Both the position numbers and the translations under genes were made by a program. Under the pieces are notes generated by a model. The model did no database searches. It saw only the letters and a program-made list of their open reading frames with translations, and was not told where the DNA came from. A stretch of DNA of 64,000 nucleotides, from positions 48,384,829-48,448,828 of the forward strand of contig OX463778.1 of assembly GCA_949825025.1 (NCBI GenBank), read 5' to 3'. Positions 24,708 to 37,771 of this stretch are shown here, one piece after another (the stretch's first letter is position 1; every line of letters begins with the position of its first letter). Source of the stretch: Siphlonurus alternatus (taxonomy: Eukaryota; Arthropoda; Insecta; Ephemeroptera; Siphlonuridae).

Positions 24708-26410
24708 CATGAATTTTTTATCTTTTTTTTTGTTTACTTTGGAATATTTTCAATAATAATAATAATATTTAATATAATACAATGAATTCCAATAATAATT
24801 TCACATTAATTGAAGTAATTAATTATCTTATCTGGAATAATCTATATATTAAATCTCTTGAATAGCACTCAGGCGCTCTTTTAATTGAATGCCTTCATAG
24901 TGTCCCCCACCCCCCCCCCAATTTTAACTTAATAACAGGAAGGGTTGACTGAAACATAATACTAAAATATTTTAGGTATAATAAAGTAATTTTCATAGTT
25001 AATATAGCTATCGTAAATTATAAAAGGAAATTCATAGATTGGAATTAAAAAAGAGAAAAGTTGGAAAGATTTATGTAAGAACGCAAAACAGAATTCTACA
25101 TTGTGGAGAGCGTGATTGAAAGGGTCGCGTGTTTAGATAAAAGAGAACGAATTAAAATGAAAAAAGGGAACGAAGCTTTTTCTCAATTAAAATGTACGGA
25201 TACGTCAATAACAGATTAAAATTAATTGAGTTGTAATCTTTATATTATAAAATATTTTTTCTGCATGGTAATTATTTAAATTTGTAGTTTAAATCGTTCA
25301 AAAATAAAGAGAACATAATGTAGTATTTACTTGAAATATATAAAGAAAATATCTCAGTTATTAAATCAATACAATTTTTCATGTTTTTTCCCTCCCCCTC
25401 TCTCAGCGTACTACTTTTCTTTGCTCTATTGGACAAGCAATAAATTGTCTTTAAACAATATAATATAATAGAATTTCCTTTTATAAAAATAATCCATATA
25501 TAGCATATATATTATAGATATATTTTAGTTGACATTATAAAAATGAAAAAAAAAAATACAGTAAAAATATTGAACTTATGTTTTTTTTTTATAAAAAATA
25601 AAACAAAAGAGACAGGCAAAAAAAAAAAAAAAAAAGATGGATTATTCCTGGCATGATTTTTCAAGCATATAGTCATATGAAAACAAGATTATCTTTTGCT
25701 TGACTTTTTATATATTAGGTTATGTCAGTACGTGCCTTGATATACTGAAAAGTTTAAATAAGGCTGACCTAAAGTCAAATTGACTGACGATATAAAGGGA
25801 ATTGCTGCGTAATACAGATATAACACAGATATAGAAAACAGTAGTTGGTTAGTGGGGGAGGCTAAATTTGACGTTGCCCGTAGTTGTTCTAAACACGGAG
25901 TCCTAGCAGTTAACTCAGTTTCTTTGTATACCATGTAGTCAAGAATTATTTTGTACACTCCTCACGTATTTCTACGTCACTTCTACTGTACGAGTTTGCT
26001 ATACTGGCAAGATTATATGTCCCTCTCCCTTCCAGCTATAACCCTTCTGGTCTAATCAAACGTTTGCTGCAGCAAACTAAACCATACAAAACAAAATTTA
26101 CTCACTCCCTCATTCGATCAATGTAATAATATATAATATAAAGTTTATATTATAGCTATGAAAGGTATAAGAATAAAAATATATTATGGTGACACATTTA
26201 ATACAATTGTTTTATAATTGAGTTATACTCAATAAATTTATTGTTCATTATTACATTACACAATATACTGTATTAAAGAAAATAATAATAATTATTTATG
26301 AAACTTATATTTCTTTTTAGAAATCATAACAACAAATAAATTGAATTATTATATACAGTGTGTTACTAACCCTTTAGAAATAAATATCTCTATAACACTT
26401 TAATTCATAA
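23916..26410. other. Non-coding AT-rich stretch
   Basis: A GC-richer island at about 24255-24440 has a short open frame that is not recognised. An (AT)n run occupies 24677-24699, a C-rich tract lies near 24905-24920, and another moderate island is at about 25840-26090. No gene is recognised. Confidence 0.6.
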
Positions 26411-26559
26411 TAAGGGGCATTCACAAAGTCTTAATTAAGGTCACATTTAGGGCTCGATAATTTAAGACCAGAAATTTTGGGTCTAAAAAGCATGCCTAAA
26501 ATTGGGCTTTAAATTATCGAGCCCTAAATGTGGCCTTAGGGCTTTGTGAATGCCCCTTA
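26411..26559. mobile_element. Palindromic MITE, TAAGGGGCATTC ends
   Basis: TAAGGGGCATTCACAAAG at the left is matched by its inverse at the right. The fold continues inward through GGCTCGATAATTTAA, leaving only a short unpaired centre, so nearly all 149 bp are arms. ATAA flanks both sides (26407-26410 and 26560-26563), a possible target-site duplication. If TAA/TTA is instead counted as target, the ends become GGGGCATTC, reminiscent of PIF/Harbinger MITEs. Non-coding. Confidence 0.88.
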
Positions 26560-28437
26560 ATAAAAATAATTTAATTTCAAATTAAATTTAAATTATTAAA
26601 AAGAATCGTTAAAAATCCGTCCAGTGCACTTGAAATAATTCTGAATATATATTTTCCCGTTTGTGGCAGATGAAAGTTATGCCATAGCACTGCAGTGTGT
26701 GGAAGTGGCGCTGCTTTGAAATATGGCGTGGCCACATTTTTGGAGCACCTTTCAAATGCATCGTGCTCCCCACTCACAACTTCAGCTAAGAGTTTCGATT
26801 TATCGAGAAATTATACAAAACCTCTATATATATAGAGCAAGCTATATGCTGGGATAGAAAGAGGTCTAAACTATCCCAAGTACTCGTCTATTGGGAATAT
26901 CTGCGAGGAAAAAATATAAAATAATAATAAAACAGTTTTTTTTTCGTTTTTGATAGTCGACTGATCATTTCCTGTCAATCTCAATTGCAAATTCTAAATA
27001 TGAAAATTAACATAGTCGATATATGATCGATATATTTTCGTGCTTTGCGTGCTTCTAGCTTATGTCTAACGGTCATATCATATCTAAGCTGCATGTTCTG
27101 CTGGCTGAGTATTTGATATATAATATAATGCTCTCTCTTCTTCTTCTTATTGAGATTCAGAAAGGATATGTGCGCGAACCATTTCCACTGATATGCCTGT
27201 ATATTTTTTGATAGCACTCCCTGCTGTTTAAGCCATAATCTAGACTTTTGGGATGCTTCATATCTTTCTTGATATACTCCATTAAAATATCTATCATAAA
27301 TTTCAAACTCACTATTTTTTTTAACGTAACGTACTAAAATGAAAATTCCCAGTTTTTAGAAAGAAAACTATTATTAATAAAAAAATTGAACTTAAAATTT
27401 TAATGAAAATGTTGTAAAATATCAATATTAAATTTAATGACAAAATCTTTTTATCACTCCCAAGTAATGGAATTATTAACATTAATTCAGCAAAATGTAA
27501 TAATGTATTCGCGTAGTTTTTATGAAAACAAAAATTATTGGCTCAGCAAAAAAGTAATATAAATTAAAAAAAATGTTTTTTCTCCCCGTGTGCATGCTTC
27601 AAAAGAAAATTTATATCCAACTATAAATTTGATAAACGAAAAGTTGGATACAAATGTTGCTAAGCACTGATATTAAGCTAAAGATAATAAGCCACGTAAG
27701 CTATCATTACAGAAATAATTCTGTGGCATGTTTCCATTATGAAAACGTGAAGGGTGGTACTTTGTTGACGCTATCAAGATTGGCCACAAAGTTTTTACTG
27801 AGAGTTTTAATGTTTTATCAAAACAAAAGTTTCTTAAAAATAGTGGCTTTGCTCAGTCAACAAACACGTATAAGTTAAAGAAGAAAGAAAAATTTCATTT
27901 TAGTAAATAACTTTTTCGTGCAAAGGATAAATTAAAAAATTCAATAGAAAAATTTCAGTCAGTATAACATCTGAAATTAATATTTCCATTCATTTACATT
28001 ATTTATTAACATGACATATTAATATTATATTATAAATTTGAAATTTTATGTAGAACTTTTCTTATTTATTGGCCTGTTAATGAAAAAAAAAACAAAAAAA
28101 AAAAAACAGAATTTTACTTACTTGTTAGTAAAATCATTTCACAGTAATAAAATACTTGAAATCATTCTTGACAAGTGTTTTTATTGTAATTTTTAATGAC
28201 GATGTACTCGATCAATACTCTTTTCAGTATTGTATATCACATGACTTTTTTTTATATGAATGTCTATTTAAAACTAATTTTTTAGTTAATTATATGACAC
28301 GGCTACATTTTTATTGTAATAACCCTAAATATTACAAATAAATCAATAACAATTAAATAACGCAATTTTAGTTTTCTGTTTATATCTTTATTCTTTGATA
28401 AAAAAAAAAATCAATAAATAAATGATGATCCAAATAA
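26560..28437. other. Non-coding AT-rich stretch
   Basis: A GC-richer patch lies at about 26610-26780 and a moderate one at 27640-27800. Neither holds a recognisable gene. The rest is AT-rich with frequent stops. Confidence 0.55.
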
Positions 28438-28599
28438 ATGAAAAGAAACGAGTTTAATCATGAGCAGACCTTCCTATATTCTTATGGTTCGTGTAACATT
28501 ATTTATAAGGGTGTAGTACCTACCATCTTATCGACAAATCTACAATGTATGGAAATTTTACCTGCCAATAAAAAACTATTGAATTTGCTTGGTTTGCAG
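28438..28599 (+). other. Weak candidate exon ending at CAG|GTAAAG
   Basis: A frame is open from an ATG at 28438 to a strong donor-like CAG|GTAAAG, with GT at 28600, and codon 54 ends exactly at the junction. The piece is GC-richer than its surroundings and its codons are mixed rather than A/T-dominated. No good acceptor is seen upstream. The same site could be read as an acceptor (tttgcttggtttgcag) leading into a 25-codon frame downstream. The peptide is not recognised. Confidence 0.15.
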
Positions 28600-31500
28600 G
28601 TAAAGCTTGGTTACCTGAGGCTAAATCATGTAAATTGAAAGAAGGAGTTTGGAGAAGAAGCTGTCGATCTCACTAGTGAGGTTACACAGAGAATTGAGTG
28701 GGCGGGGCATAAGGGGGCGTGTCAGGGGGCATCTGGTCCGTCCGGCGGCGCTGATTTCCCAGGCACCTCTTGCACAACAAGGGACTGTAATTTGAACACG
28801 CAGACCCACCGAACTTTCTCCTGCTAGCAACAATAAAGTTTGCTCCTCTAATATTGGACCCAGACCGTTGACAGAGTCTGCTTACTAAACTTGTTAGCTC
28901 TTGGCATTTTTCAACGATGGAAAAAAAAAAAATCATTTTGATTAAAAGAATCTTTGAGGAGAAACTTGATGTTTTTTTTAGTATAGGTATATGCTTATGC
29001 TTGTATATTGGGAAAAAAATAATTGCTTTTGCAAAAACTTTTCTTTAAACTATAAATCTTTTCGTTCTTTTTTTTTTCATCCCCGAAAAAAAAAAATAAA
29101 AACATACACAAGTTTTATGGGTTTGCTTGATGTGTTTTATAAAGAGTTTATATCCAAAACTTCTTCAATTTTACTAAAAAAAAAGTAAAATGGACATTGA
29201 TTTTATATTTTGTTATTTTAGCTAGCTACATTTTTTTTTATGATCAATGGCTTTTTCTTTACAACTTTATGTATAGCAGCTTTTTTTAATATATTATCAA
29301 ATTTTGTGTACATATAATAAAAAAACTTAATAAAGCTTTATAAGCATAAATTCGACATTTTTAAATTAAATATTTTAAAATGCAATTTCCAACTAATAAA
29401 TCTAGAAACATCAACATTTCTGGAAAAACATGTAATTAATTATGCAATACTATTTCAAATTAGAGTGACTTTTTAAAATGATAAGAAATTAATTCTGGGA
29501 TTTACAATATGGAAGTTTCCGTGGGACAATAATAGTTGAATTTTGTATACAGATAAAGAAGGACATTATGTTTTATATAAATATGTTATATTATATGCAT
29601 CATATTGACTCCATAGATTCTCTATGATGACTTAATGAATTATATTGCTGTGCCATTTGAAACACCTGTCAATCTAGCAGACCGCAGTACAGAGGAGAAG
29701 AAGACGCATAAGAATTGTATCAAAGTGACACTTATTTGACACTTCAATAATATGTACGCCTTGGGACAGCACGAACATTTTGTTTGCTGTCCAAGTATTG
29801 TTTCTAAGTACTGTTTCTGTCTGTGTAATATTGAAGCACAAACTTCTTGAGATAGACTGGATACTCTTACAAACTTACAAACATTTTCTCTTTGTTTTAA
29901 AGCTCGAGAAAACATAACGTTTGAATCGTTCCGAGGTGTAGAGTGAAGTGAACTTTATTGTTAGTTTTTTTCTGTCTCACCACGAGTCCGACTACAAACA
30001 AATGTAAATATATATTTATGACTCGCTTGAATGATATTCACTGGTACACAGTTAAGGTACATAACAGAAAATTGTTATATAACAGAACTAATTAACAATC
30101 TCCCTTCTTAACGTTTCCACTCTACCTGCCTTCACTTGTTTATAACATAAACAGTTTCACACCACTTTCATTATTATAATATGTGTTCTCTTTTAGTGCT
30201 AATTATAATTTACATTTGTGTTCATTAAAATATTTGTTGACAAATGTTATTATAAAATAACATGTGAACAAAAAAATGCAACTTTTATGGATACTTAAAA
30301 TTATATTCATGAATATTAATGTTGATTTAATAGTGTATCGATTTTATTTAATGAATTTATGGAAATAATATTAAATCAAAAATGTTCCTGACAAGTTTCA
30401 ATTGATTTTAATCCGATCAAAGTTTATGGAGCTATATAACGAAAGCAATTGATTATAATGGTGTTTTACAGATTACGTCGATAACGTATCGATATGTTAT
30501 GTCGACCAAAATATAATTTACCTTCCTGTATCCTTGATACTGCAGGATCATGTTATATAACATGCTATGAATTTCCGATATATCTCTATGAAAATGTAGG
30601 AACTCTGAATATTTGACACACATTAATAAAGGATTTAGAAATCTGCAATTTCAATAATTTTGACCCAGTTATTGCTGTCGTTTCCAGAATTTTAAATGCA
30701 AAATTTAATATACAAAAGTTCATTAATTTTTATCGTTTTCAAATTGAGATTTTTCAAAGATATTTAATTAGGAATTGAAAAGATGTACTTAACATTCCTA
30801 TAATTACTTTGTGGTAAATTTTCTCCATTACTCTGTACTAGACATATGCGTGGCAATTGCACATCTTCAATGTAGGTCAGCATTGAGGGAAAAGGAAGGT
30901 GGGGGAGTGCTCGTTAGTCGCGGCTTGCAGTGATTACCACCACCTCGGCTTGCTTGTTCGCGAGCAATTAGTGGCAGACAGAAACTTGATCAAACCAATC
31001 AAAGGACAAAGCCAATGTATACCTCTATAGGTCGTTCTTTACCCGTGGTGGCACGTAAAGTTGTAAAAAAAACATAATTTTTATCCTACATTGTTAACAT
31101 TACATAAGATATAAAAACAAGTAGGTGAAAAAGTTTAATAATAAATTATAGTGTATTATGCTGAAAACGTTGAAAACATTATCACGTTCTTTTTTTTTAT
31201 GGAAATTAATGAATGCATTTGTTAAAACTTACAACTAATTTTAATGTTTTTAAGTGTAGCAATTTCTCTATATTCATGCAAATTTTTTAAAATAAATTAT
31301 TACCGTCACAAATAAATTTAATTAAATTGCATTTTTGAATATTTTCACATTTCTTTGCAATATAACATTATTCTGTTAGTTAAATTTTATACGATATTTG
31401 AAACACTGTAGTAATTAGTAAAGCATTAACTTTTTACATTGAGTGATAAAAAGAAATTTTAGTTCATCCCGGAAATATACAATTGTAATACTGAAATATT

Positions 31501-32611
31501 GCTGAAAATTGTTAAATTTGCATAATAAATAATAACTATAATAATTGAATTAATATCTCATATATGTTTTTTGTTCCTATTATTGTTTCATGCTCAATGA
31601 AATTCATTTGCTTTATTTTCATTCTGATATTACTAATGTACATTGAAAATAAATCACAAGGCATTACATTCACAATAAAGTTGATGTTTTTTGCTACTTT
31701 TATTGCATAGTTTTTAATAATCTTCTATAATAAAATAACCTTGTACAGGTGTAATAAAACAAGACAATTAATTCACAAATTGCAAATAACATTTATTTTT
31801 ATTGTAAATTAAATTATAATGTGATATAAAATATTAATTTATAATATTGTACATGTAAGTAATTAATTAACACTAAAAGTATATAAATAAACTTAAAATT
31901 AAGCAAAATATAAACAATTCGTTACGAACTTTTGTGAATTTATGCAAAAAATATAGTATAACAATAATTATTTTACTATCTATAAATTTTCTAAGTAATA
32001 TCTAGAACCATAATAATTGTTTATCTCAGTATAACATTATTTGTCGTGGAAAATTTAATTACAATAATTTGTGAGAGAGAAGTCAAACCGAGATAATTTT
32101 GTTGATGCTACAGACGAGTCCCGCTGAGATATCAAAACGTCGTCGTTGCTAACGACGCTCGCAGGTGCTGCCACCTAGCCCGTCTTCTCTTCAACATTAA
32201 CGTGGCAGGGAAGCACTCACTTTGGCTGTAAATTCAATCAGCTTGGCCAATAAAATTCTATATTTAATTTTAACCCGTTACTTCCTTTTTATCACTTAAG
32301 CTTCATGCATATTTTTATACTGAAAAAAATATAAACAGGTACATTAATATTTTTTTTATTATGAATATAATTTAAAGTCTATTATAATATGTAGAGAAAA
32401 TGTATATAAAATTTGAATTAATGTAATGGAATTTTCATATACTTATAATTCTATACACATAGTTCATTTTTATAGAAATTGAATGTTATAAAATAAGGTA
32501 ATAATGTTGTTGGTAGTTTTTATTAATGTTAAAATGAAATATAGAAAGCTTTTAAACAATAGAAAAAAAAAAACAATGAAGAAGGAAAAATCTTTTAATA
32601 ACAACATAGAA
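28600..32611. other. Non-coding stretch with GC-richer islands
   Basis: Islands lie at about 28650-28880, 29640-29930, 30850-31050 and 32095-32230. The last contains TGCCACCTAG at 32169-32178. A minus-strand frame of 91 codons (29640-29915) is not recognised. Between islands the sequence is very AT-rich, especially 31060-32040. No gene is claimed. Confidence 0.55.
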
Positions 32612-33477
32612 TACCCCTACGATAATAATATATCAGGCCTGATATCAGGCTGATGTCAGGGCAGCCTGATATCAGCCTGATATCAGGAAGTGGACAGAAG
32701 AAACCTGACATCAGGCTGGCCTGATGTTTCCCTGACGTCTCCACCTGATAGTTCCCTGATGGTTTCCTGACTATAACGCCTGATGGCTACCATTTTGGAC
32801 TATAATAGATAAAAACACATTTTATTATTAGAATTAAATTAAATAAATAACACTATCATCATCAACACTAAATAAAGAACCAATAAAACAAATTGAAGAA
32901 AATTTAAATACAAAAAAATGCGATGTTGTGCAGCTAGGAGCTAGGCGGCCTTTATTCTAGCTGGCTCGACTGTTGTCCCATGGTCCACAGCTATAGGCAG
33001 CAAGACGGTGGATTTTCTAATATTTCAGGCCTCAGAGTCCTAAAATACCTGCAGCAAAAGACACCCCACATAGTATATTACCCCCAAAACAACTTATAAG
33101 CTAAAGAATTATAGTTTAATTACCATTATTTGTTGATTTTCTCCTCTCCTGAAGTAGCTGCCATTTTTCTATCAACAATCCTTTCTCCTTTGATCATCTT
33201 TGATGCAACAATGGTGCCGCCTAGCGTTAAAACTTATAACTAATGGAGCCTGACACTCCCCTGATACCCCCTGATATCAGGCTGATATAGCCCTGATGTC
33301 CCCCTGATATCAGGCTGATGTGACCTGACATCAGCCTGATACCCCCTGATATCAGCCTGATACCCCCTGATATCAGCCTGATACCCCCTGATATCAGCCT
33401 GATACCCCCTGATATCAGCCTGATACCCCCTGATATCAGCCTGATATCAGGCCTGATATATTATTATCGTAGGGGTA
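32612..33477. mobile_element. Foldback element with TGATATCAG-rich arms
   Basis: The ends are TACCCCTACGATAATAATAT and the exact inverse, and the match extends over about 43 bp into CAGGCCTGATATCAGGCTGAT. If TA is the target duplication, the ends become CCCCTACG and a Tc1/mariner-like assignment is possible. Both subterminal regions (about 32634-32800 and 33245-33460) consist of degenerate CCTGATATCAGG modules, the right one in a regular 21-bp array. The middle (about 32810-33240) is unique, AT-rich and non-coding. The module TGATATCA is itself a palindrome, so the arms can pair in many registers. Confidence 0.85.
33332..33457. repeat. 21-bp tandem array inside the foldback
   Basis: Five perfect copies of a 21-bp unit (CAGCCTGATACCCCCTGATA plus T) start at 33332, 33353, 33374, 33395 and 33416, with a sixth partial copy at 33437. 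There are no unique spacers. The uniform units imply recent expansion by slippage or unequal exchange. Confidence 0.95.
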
Positions 33478-35178
33478 ATTTTACAGGCTTTGTACTAAAA
33501 ATAATATTTTTTTTTACTCTGCTCTTTTTTTAATGTAAAAATTTGAAATTTAACAATTTCAATATATATAAAAACATTTTTCATATTCAAAATATAATTA
33601 AAATTTCTGAAAAATGAAAGTGGGACGAGCGAGAGAGAATATTATTAAGTGTCATTGTTTAGAATTGTACAGAATTTCTATAATTTAACTTTTAATGACA
33701 TTTTAGATTTTTTTGAAATATGTTACATCCGTAACTAAATTTTGTTTCCAGAAAATAAAATTAAAAATACGAATAAAATGTGTAATTTGTAAAATAATTT
33801 GTAATTATTTGTAATATAAAATATTTTTATTTTATATTAATATAATATATGTACGTCTGTTTTTACAACATTATTTTAATGGCGTACATTAAAAAAAATA
33901 ATTCTAATTAAATATCTTCCATGAAAAATCATGATGCTGCTCGTATTTCTAGTAGCCAGACCAACGGTGCCGTGAGTTCAAACGAGCCGTGATGCGACGG
34001 GTTTTTGACACAGGTATAAGCTTTGATCAGAGATTTTGTAAACTCTTTGATATTTCATGCTTCAATCCAACTCGTGGCATTACGACGGTGATATCGCGTG
34101 TTGCGACGTCAAAATCTCAACAAAGATGGCGACTTAGAATTTAAGAGCAATTGTGCAATATTTGCGTTACTTTAAAAATTGCTAATATAAATAATCCACC
34201 TTTTTATAGTTTTTTACTTTTTTTCTGCAATGTACGTTACATTCCCTCACATTCTGCACTGAAGTATAGTGTCAAATTGAGCACCAATCTCTCGAGGTCG
34301 GTGGAAGAGGTCAGTGGTGAGCTCCGAGTGGCGATCCAACTCAATGAGGTCGGTATAGGTTGCGACTTGATCACAGAGTAGCTGGAAACAATTCAAAGCT
34401 AGTATTTGTTACAGCTGTTTGTAGAACACCAATAGATAATTCCTAGTTTGATTGAATCCAATGAAGTATCTTCTATATAGAATGAAGTACACAAAAGAGT
34501 GAATTCTTAATCAAATACAATTTCAAGTTGAAATTTAACTAGAGTAAAGATAAATCTTAAATTAATTTGATACCTGCTATTAAAAACATAAATAAGAAGA
34601 TTGGTACAAACAAGCTCTATGATTACATATTATTTATATACCCATCCATATTTTGCTGCTGCATGGAAAAAAAAATAAAAATTATGGTGCAAAAATTTCA
34701 TTGAATACAATATAATATCATATATTTATTTTGTTATTTATTTTGCATTGATGAAATAAGCTTTCAGTTCCTTATACATTTCTTTTTTTGCATTTTTACT
34801 ATCACATTCTTTGAATAAGTTACTGTTTTAATGTGATGTAACTTTTGATAGATTTATACAAATGATTGAAGTGTCAAGAATAAAATATTGTGACTCCAGC
34901 TCAATTAAGGTATATTGCTGAAAATAGTGCAAAATCGTGTTTTCGTTAGATAAGCAACTGCGGGAAATGCACGATTGTCATTTAAAAGAGTGGCTGGTCA
35001 ATAAATAGCTTCCAAGTGAGTCCAAAGGAAGATCATCACGATAATTCACCTACGAGAGGGACACTTTGCTTCATTAAGAACATCACTGTGGCATAGCCAT
35101 GAAAATTCAGAGCGCCTTTTTTTGTTAAACGAGGTAGGGAAAAGATGGACTTACCATGCATTTTCCCGTATTGCTACC
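33478..35178. other. Non-coding stretch
   Basis: AT-rich, with GC-richer islands at about 33950-34140 (containing AAGATGGCGAC at 34123-34133) and 34290-34380. The open frame over 34151-34381 is not recognised. No gene is claimed. Confidence 0.55.
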
Positions 35179-35510
35179 AATGGACAACATAGATGAAAAT
35201 TTTTTATTCCAGAAATGAATAGAGGGTACCAAATTATGCTACTCTGAATTCTTTCTGATTTTTTTGAGACCCAGAACTATTTTTAAATAATTATTGAAAG
35301 TGTGGCCACGCCCCCTGTAGGCGTCAATAGGCGTCCAGTCTCTATCCTTTTTATTAAGGCTGCAGGGGTGCCAACTGAAATCACAGGACTTTCTATAATT
35401 ATTTAAAAATAGTTCCGGGTCTCAAAAAAATCTGAAAAAATTCAGAGTAGCATAATTTGGTACCCTCTATTCATTTCTGCAATAAAATTTTTTCATGTAT
35501 GTTGTCCATT
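35179..35510. mobile_element. MITE copy A, AATGGACAACAT ends
   Basis: A 332-bp palindromic element. AATGGACAACAT at the left is matched by its inverse at the right. Both arms carry TTGCAGAAATGAATAGAGGG-like words (the left reads ttccagaaatg), then TACTCTGA and an ATTTTTAAATAATTA-type segment. The centre has GGCCACGCCCCCTGTAGGCG and tccagtctctatccttttt. It is closely similar, end to end, to copy B at 61431-61773. Non-coding. The superfamily is not assigned. Confidence 0.9.
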
Positions 35511-36840
35511 AGAGAAAAGGTGTATTACATCTCCCGTCTCCCTCTCCAAAGCACTGGCAAATTTTGTTAAAAAAAATACAGAACAAAGAAAAGTGAAAAA
35601 AAAGAAACAAAGTACATTACCAGTGAATAAAATAAATTTATAATTTTAATAATTGTATTAAAATTGGTATTGATATGTGTCCCATCTAATTAATATAATT
35701 TTATGTTAATGTGAGGATATTTAATTCTATTTGCAAAACTATTCATAACATGTAATTTAAATAGCTTTACCATAATTCAATCACATGGCACAACCGCATT
35801 ATTTATGGAACCTTCCACGAGATGAAACCGCAATTTTAATTATTAAAAAAGTGTACGTCATTAAAAATTATAAACTTTACAATTATACACAAGTAATTTT
35901 GAAATTGACGTTATACTGCAACTTTATTTGTGAGAAAAATATTCTTTAGAAACAATTCATAATATTTTAATTTAAAACGCAAAGATGGGAGGAAAGAAAA
36001 ACTAACTTTTTCTTTTTTTAAGTTTTTTTTCCAAGAAATCATGTTAAAAGTTATGTGAAAATACTTGCCACAAAACTTTGTTATAAAATATAATAACATT
36101 TCTTTTTATACAATAATAATTCAAGTTATGTAAAATAATAATAAAAGAGAATTAGTGCAGCTATAATGTAGCATCAAGACATGAGGAATATCAAGTTTAT
36201 AGTTGCGCTGCTTGTTATATAAATGACAGAAACAGCAGTGGAGACATACACAATCTTGGCTGGCAGTAAAGCTCAGAGGAGTACAGTTGATGGGTATTAC
36301 AACGACGTCTTCAACTAAGATATGATGTAATAGAATCTGTTGCCTTATCCTCTTTCGTTCTTCTCAATGGATGCAGCTGTTACATGGACTGTTACCCCCC
36401 CTTCCTATCATAGTAAGGCGTTCAAGCATGCGTTCTAACTAACGAGAAAGTCTAATTAAAACATCTCTGTCACTCATATTTCATACAATGTTATATTTAC
36501 TGACAATATACTGTGTAACAATAATTGTATGTAATATTTACATAATTATAGTAGTACATTTCATATACACATGTATGTCATTGTTTTATTATAATTGCAT
36601 GTGTATATACTCAGTAAAGTACTCAACAATTAATTGTAAGCTTTTTGTAAAAAAAAGAAAAAAGAACATAGCTACATATTTTTTTGGTACTCATTTTTGT
36701 ATTATTCATTATTAAAATTTTCTAAAGTCCTTTTGTATGACCATTGACAATTATAATTATAATGTTTTAAAAATTATTTTTATTCTTAATTGGATGACAT
36801 ACGTATTATTATAATTTAATTTCAAATAAATATGAGCATT
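35511..36840. other. Non-coding AT-rich stretch
   Basis: No gene is recognised. A moderately GC-rich segment lies at about 36160-36450. The remaining sequence is AT-rich with short open frames only. Confidence 0.55.
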
Positions 36841-36890
36841 ATATAATCCAATTATTATTTGTATGTATAAAAATAATAATTGGATTATAT
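36841..36890. repeat. 20-bp perfect hairpin
   Basis: ATATAATCCAATTATTATTT (36841-36860) is followed after 10 nt by its exact inverse (36871-36890). It may be a residual palindrome of a small transposon. It is too AT-rich and too short-stemmed to call a microRNA. Confidence 0.8.
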
Positions 36891-37771
36891 GTATGTTTAT
36901 TTTTAGGTCAAGAGTTTTTCGTACTTAAAAAAAAAAGTATTTTGAGTATCATATTGCATAAAAAACCAAACAAAACCAAACATGAATGATAAAAATAATT
37001 ATATAGAAACTGAAGTACTTATACTGGAAATACTATACATTTATACAAGTATATAGTGCCTATTTTAATACCAATAAACACCAAATATTGGAACGTAAAG
37101 CATTTTAAGACGGTTGATTTATATACCTATATATATAATGGATTTTTTTTTCTTACCTGTACCTGAAACATTTTAACAAAAATCTCTAGAGACCTTTATT
37201 TATAATATAAAAAAAGCCAAAGATAAAAACTTACTTAAATCAAGATTGGCATGTTTAGAACGCTTAAATATTTCATTTCTCTAAGGTGATATATAAATTC
37301 AAGTAAGCTTTATAACCAAGAGAAAGAAAAAGAAGAGAGAGAGAAAAAAAATACATGAAAAAATCAGAAAGTTCTGACAGTTTTCGTATTGGTGGATAAG
37401 ATATAACCTTAGGTGTATATGTAAAGTATAGTGGTAGTATTGCCTTCTCTTACTGCTATATACGTATAGCCGCCTCACGTAGGAATGAGGGGAAGATTTA
37501 ACATATCCCAGGGGACCAAGGGAGAGCTAGTCCTTCTTGCCTTACTAGGTTAAAAGGTATAAACAACTTCAGGCTTCTAAACTAAAATATATCCAGCTAT
37601 AGACTCTGAAACAATGTACACATTCATTACTTGAAAATAAAGTTCAATATTTTTTTATAATTAATGAAAAAATATCTTGTATAATTTATATTGGACCACA
37701 AATATTTAATATATTATTTAATATTTGATATTAAGTATTTGTAAATAATATGAATAAAATAATCGGTATAC
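36891..37771. other. Non-coding AT-rich stretch
   Basis: No gene is recognised. A slightly GC-richer segment lies at about 37440-37560. Confidence 0.55.

Noticed and set aside
29637..29741. 34-codon plus-strand ATG frame opposite a longer minus-strand frame
   Set aside because: Too short to judge and no recognisable motif.
33332..33457. CRISPR array
   Set aside because: Contiguous 21-bp units with no unique spacers, inside a eukaryotic foldback transposon.
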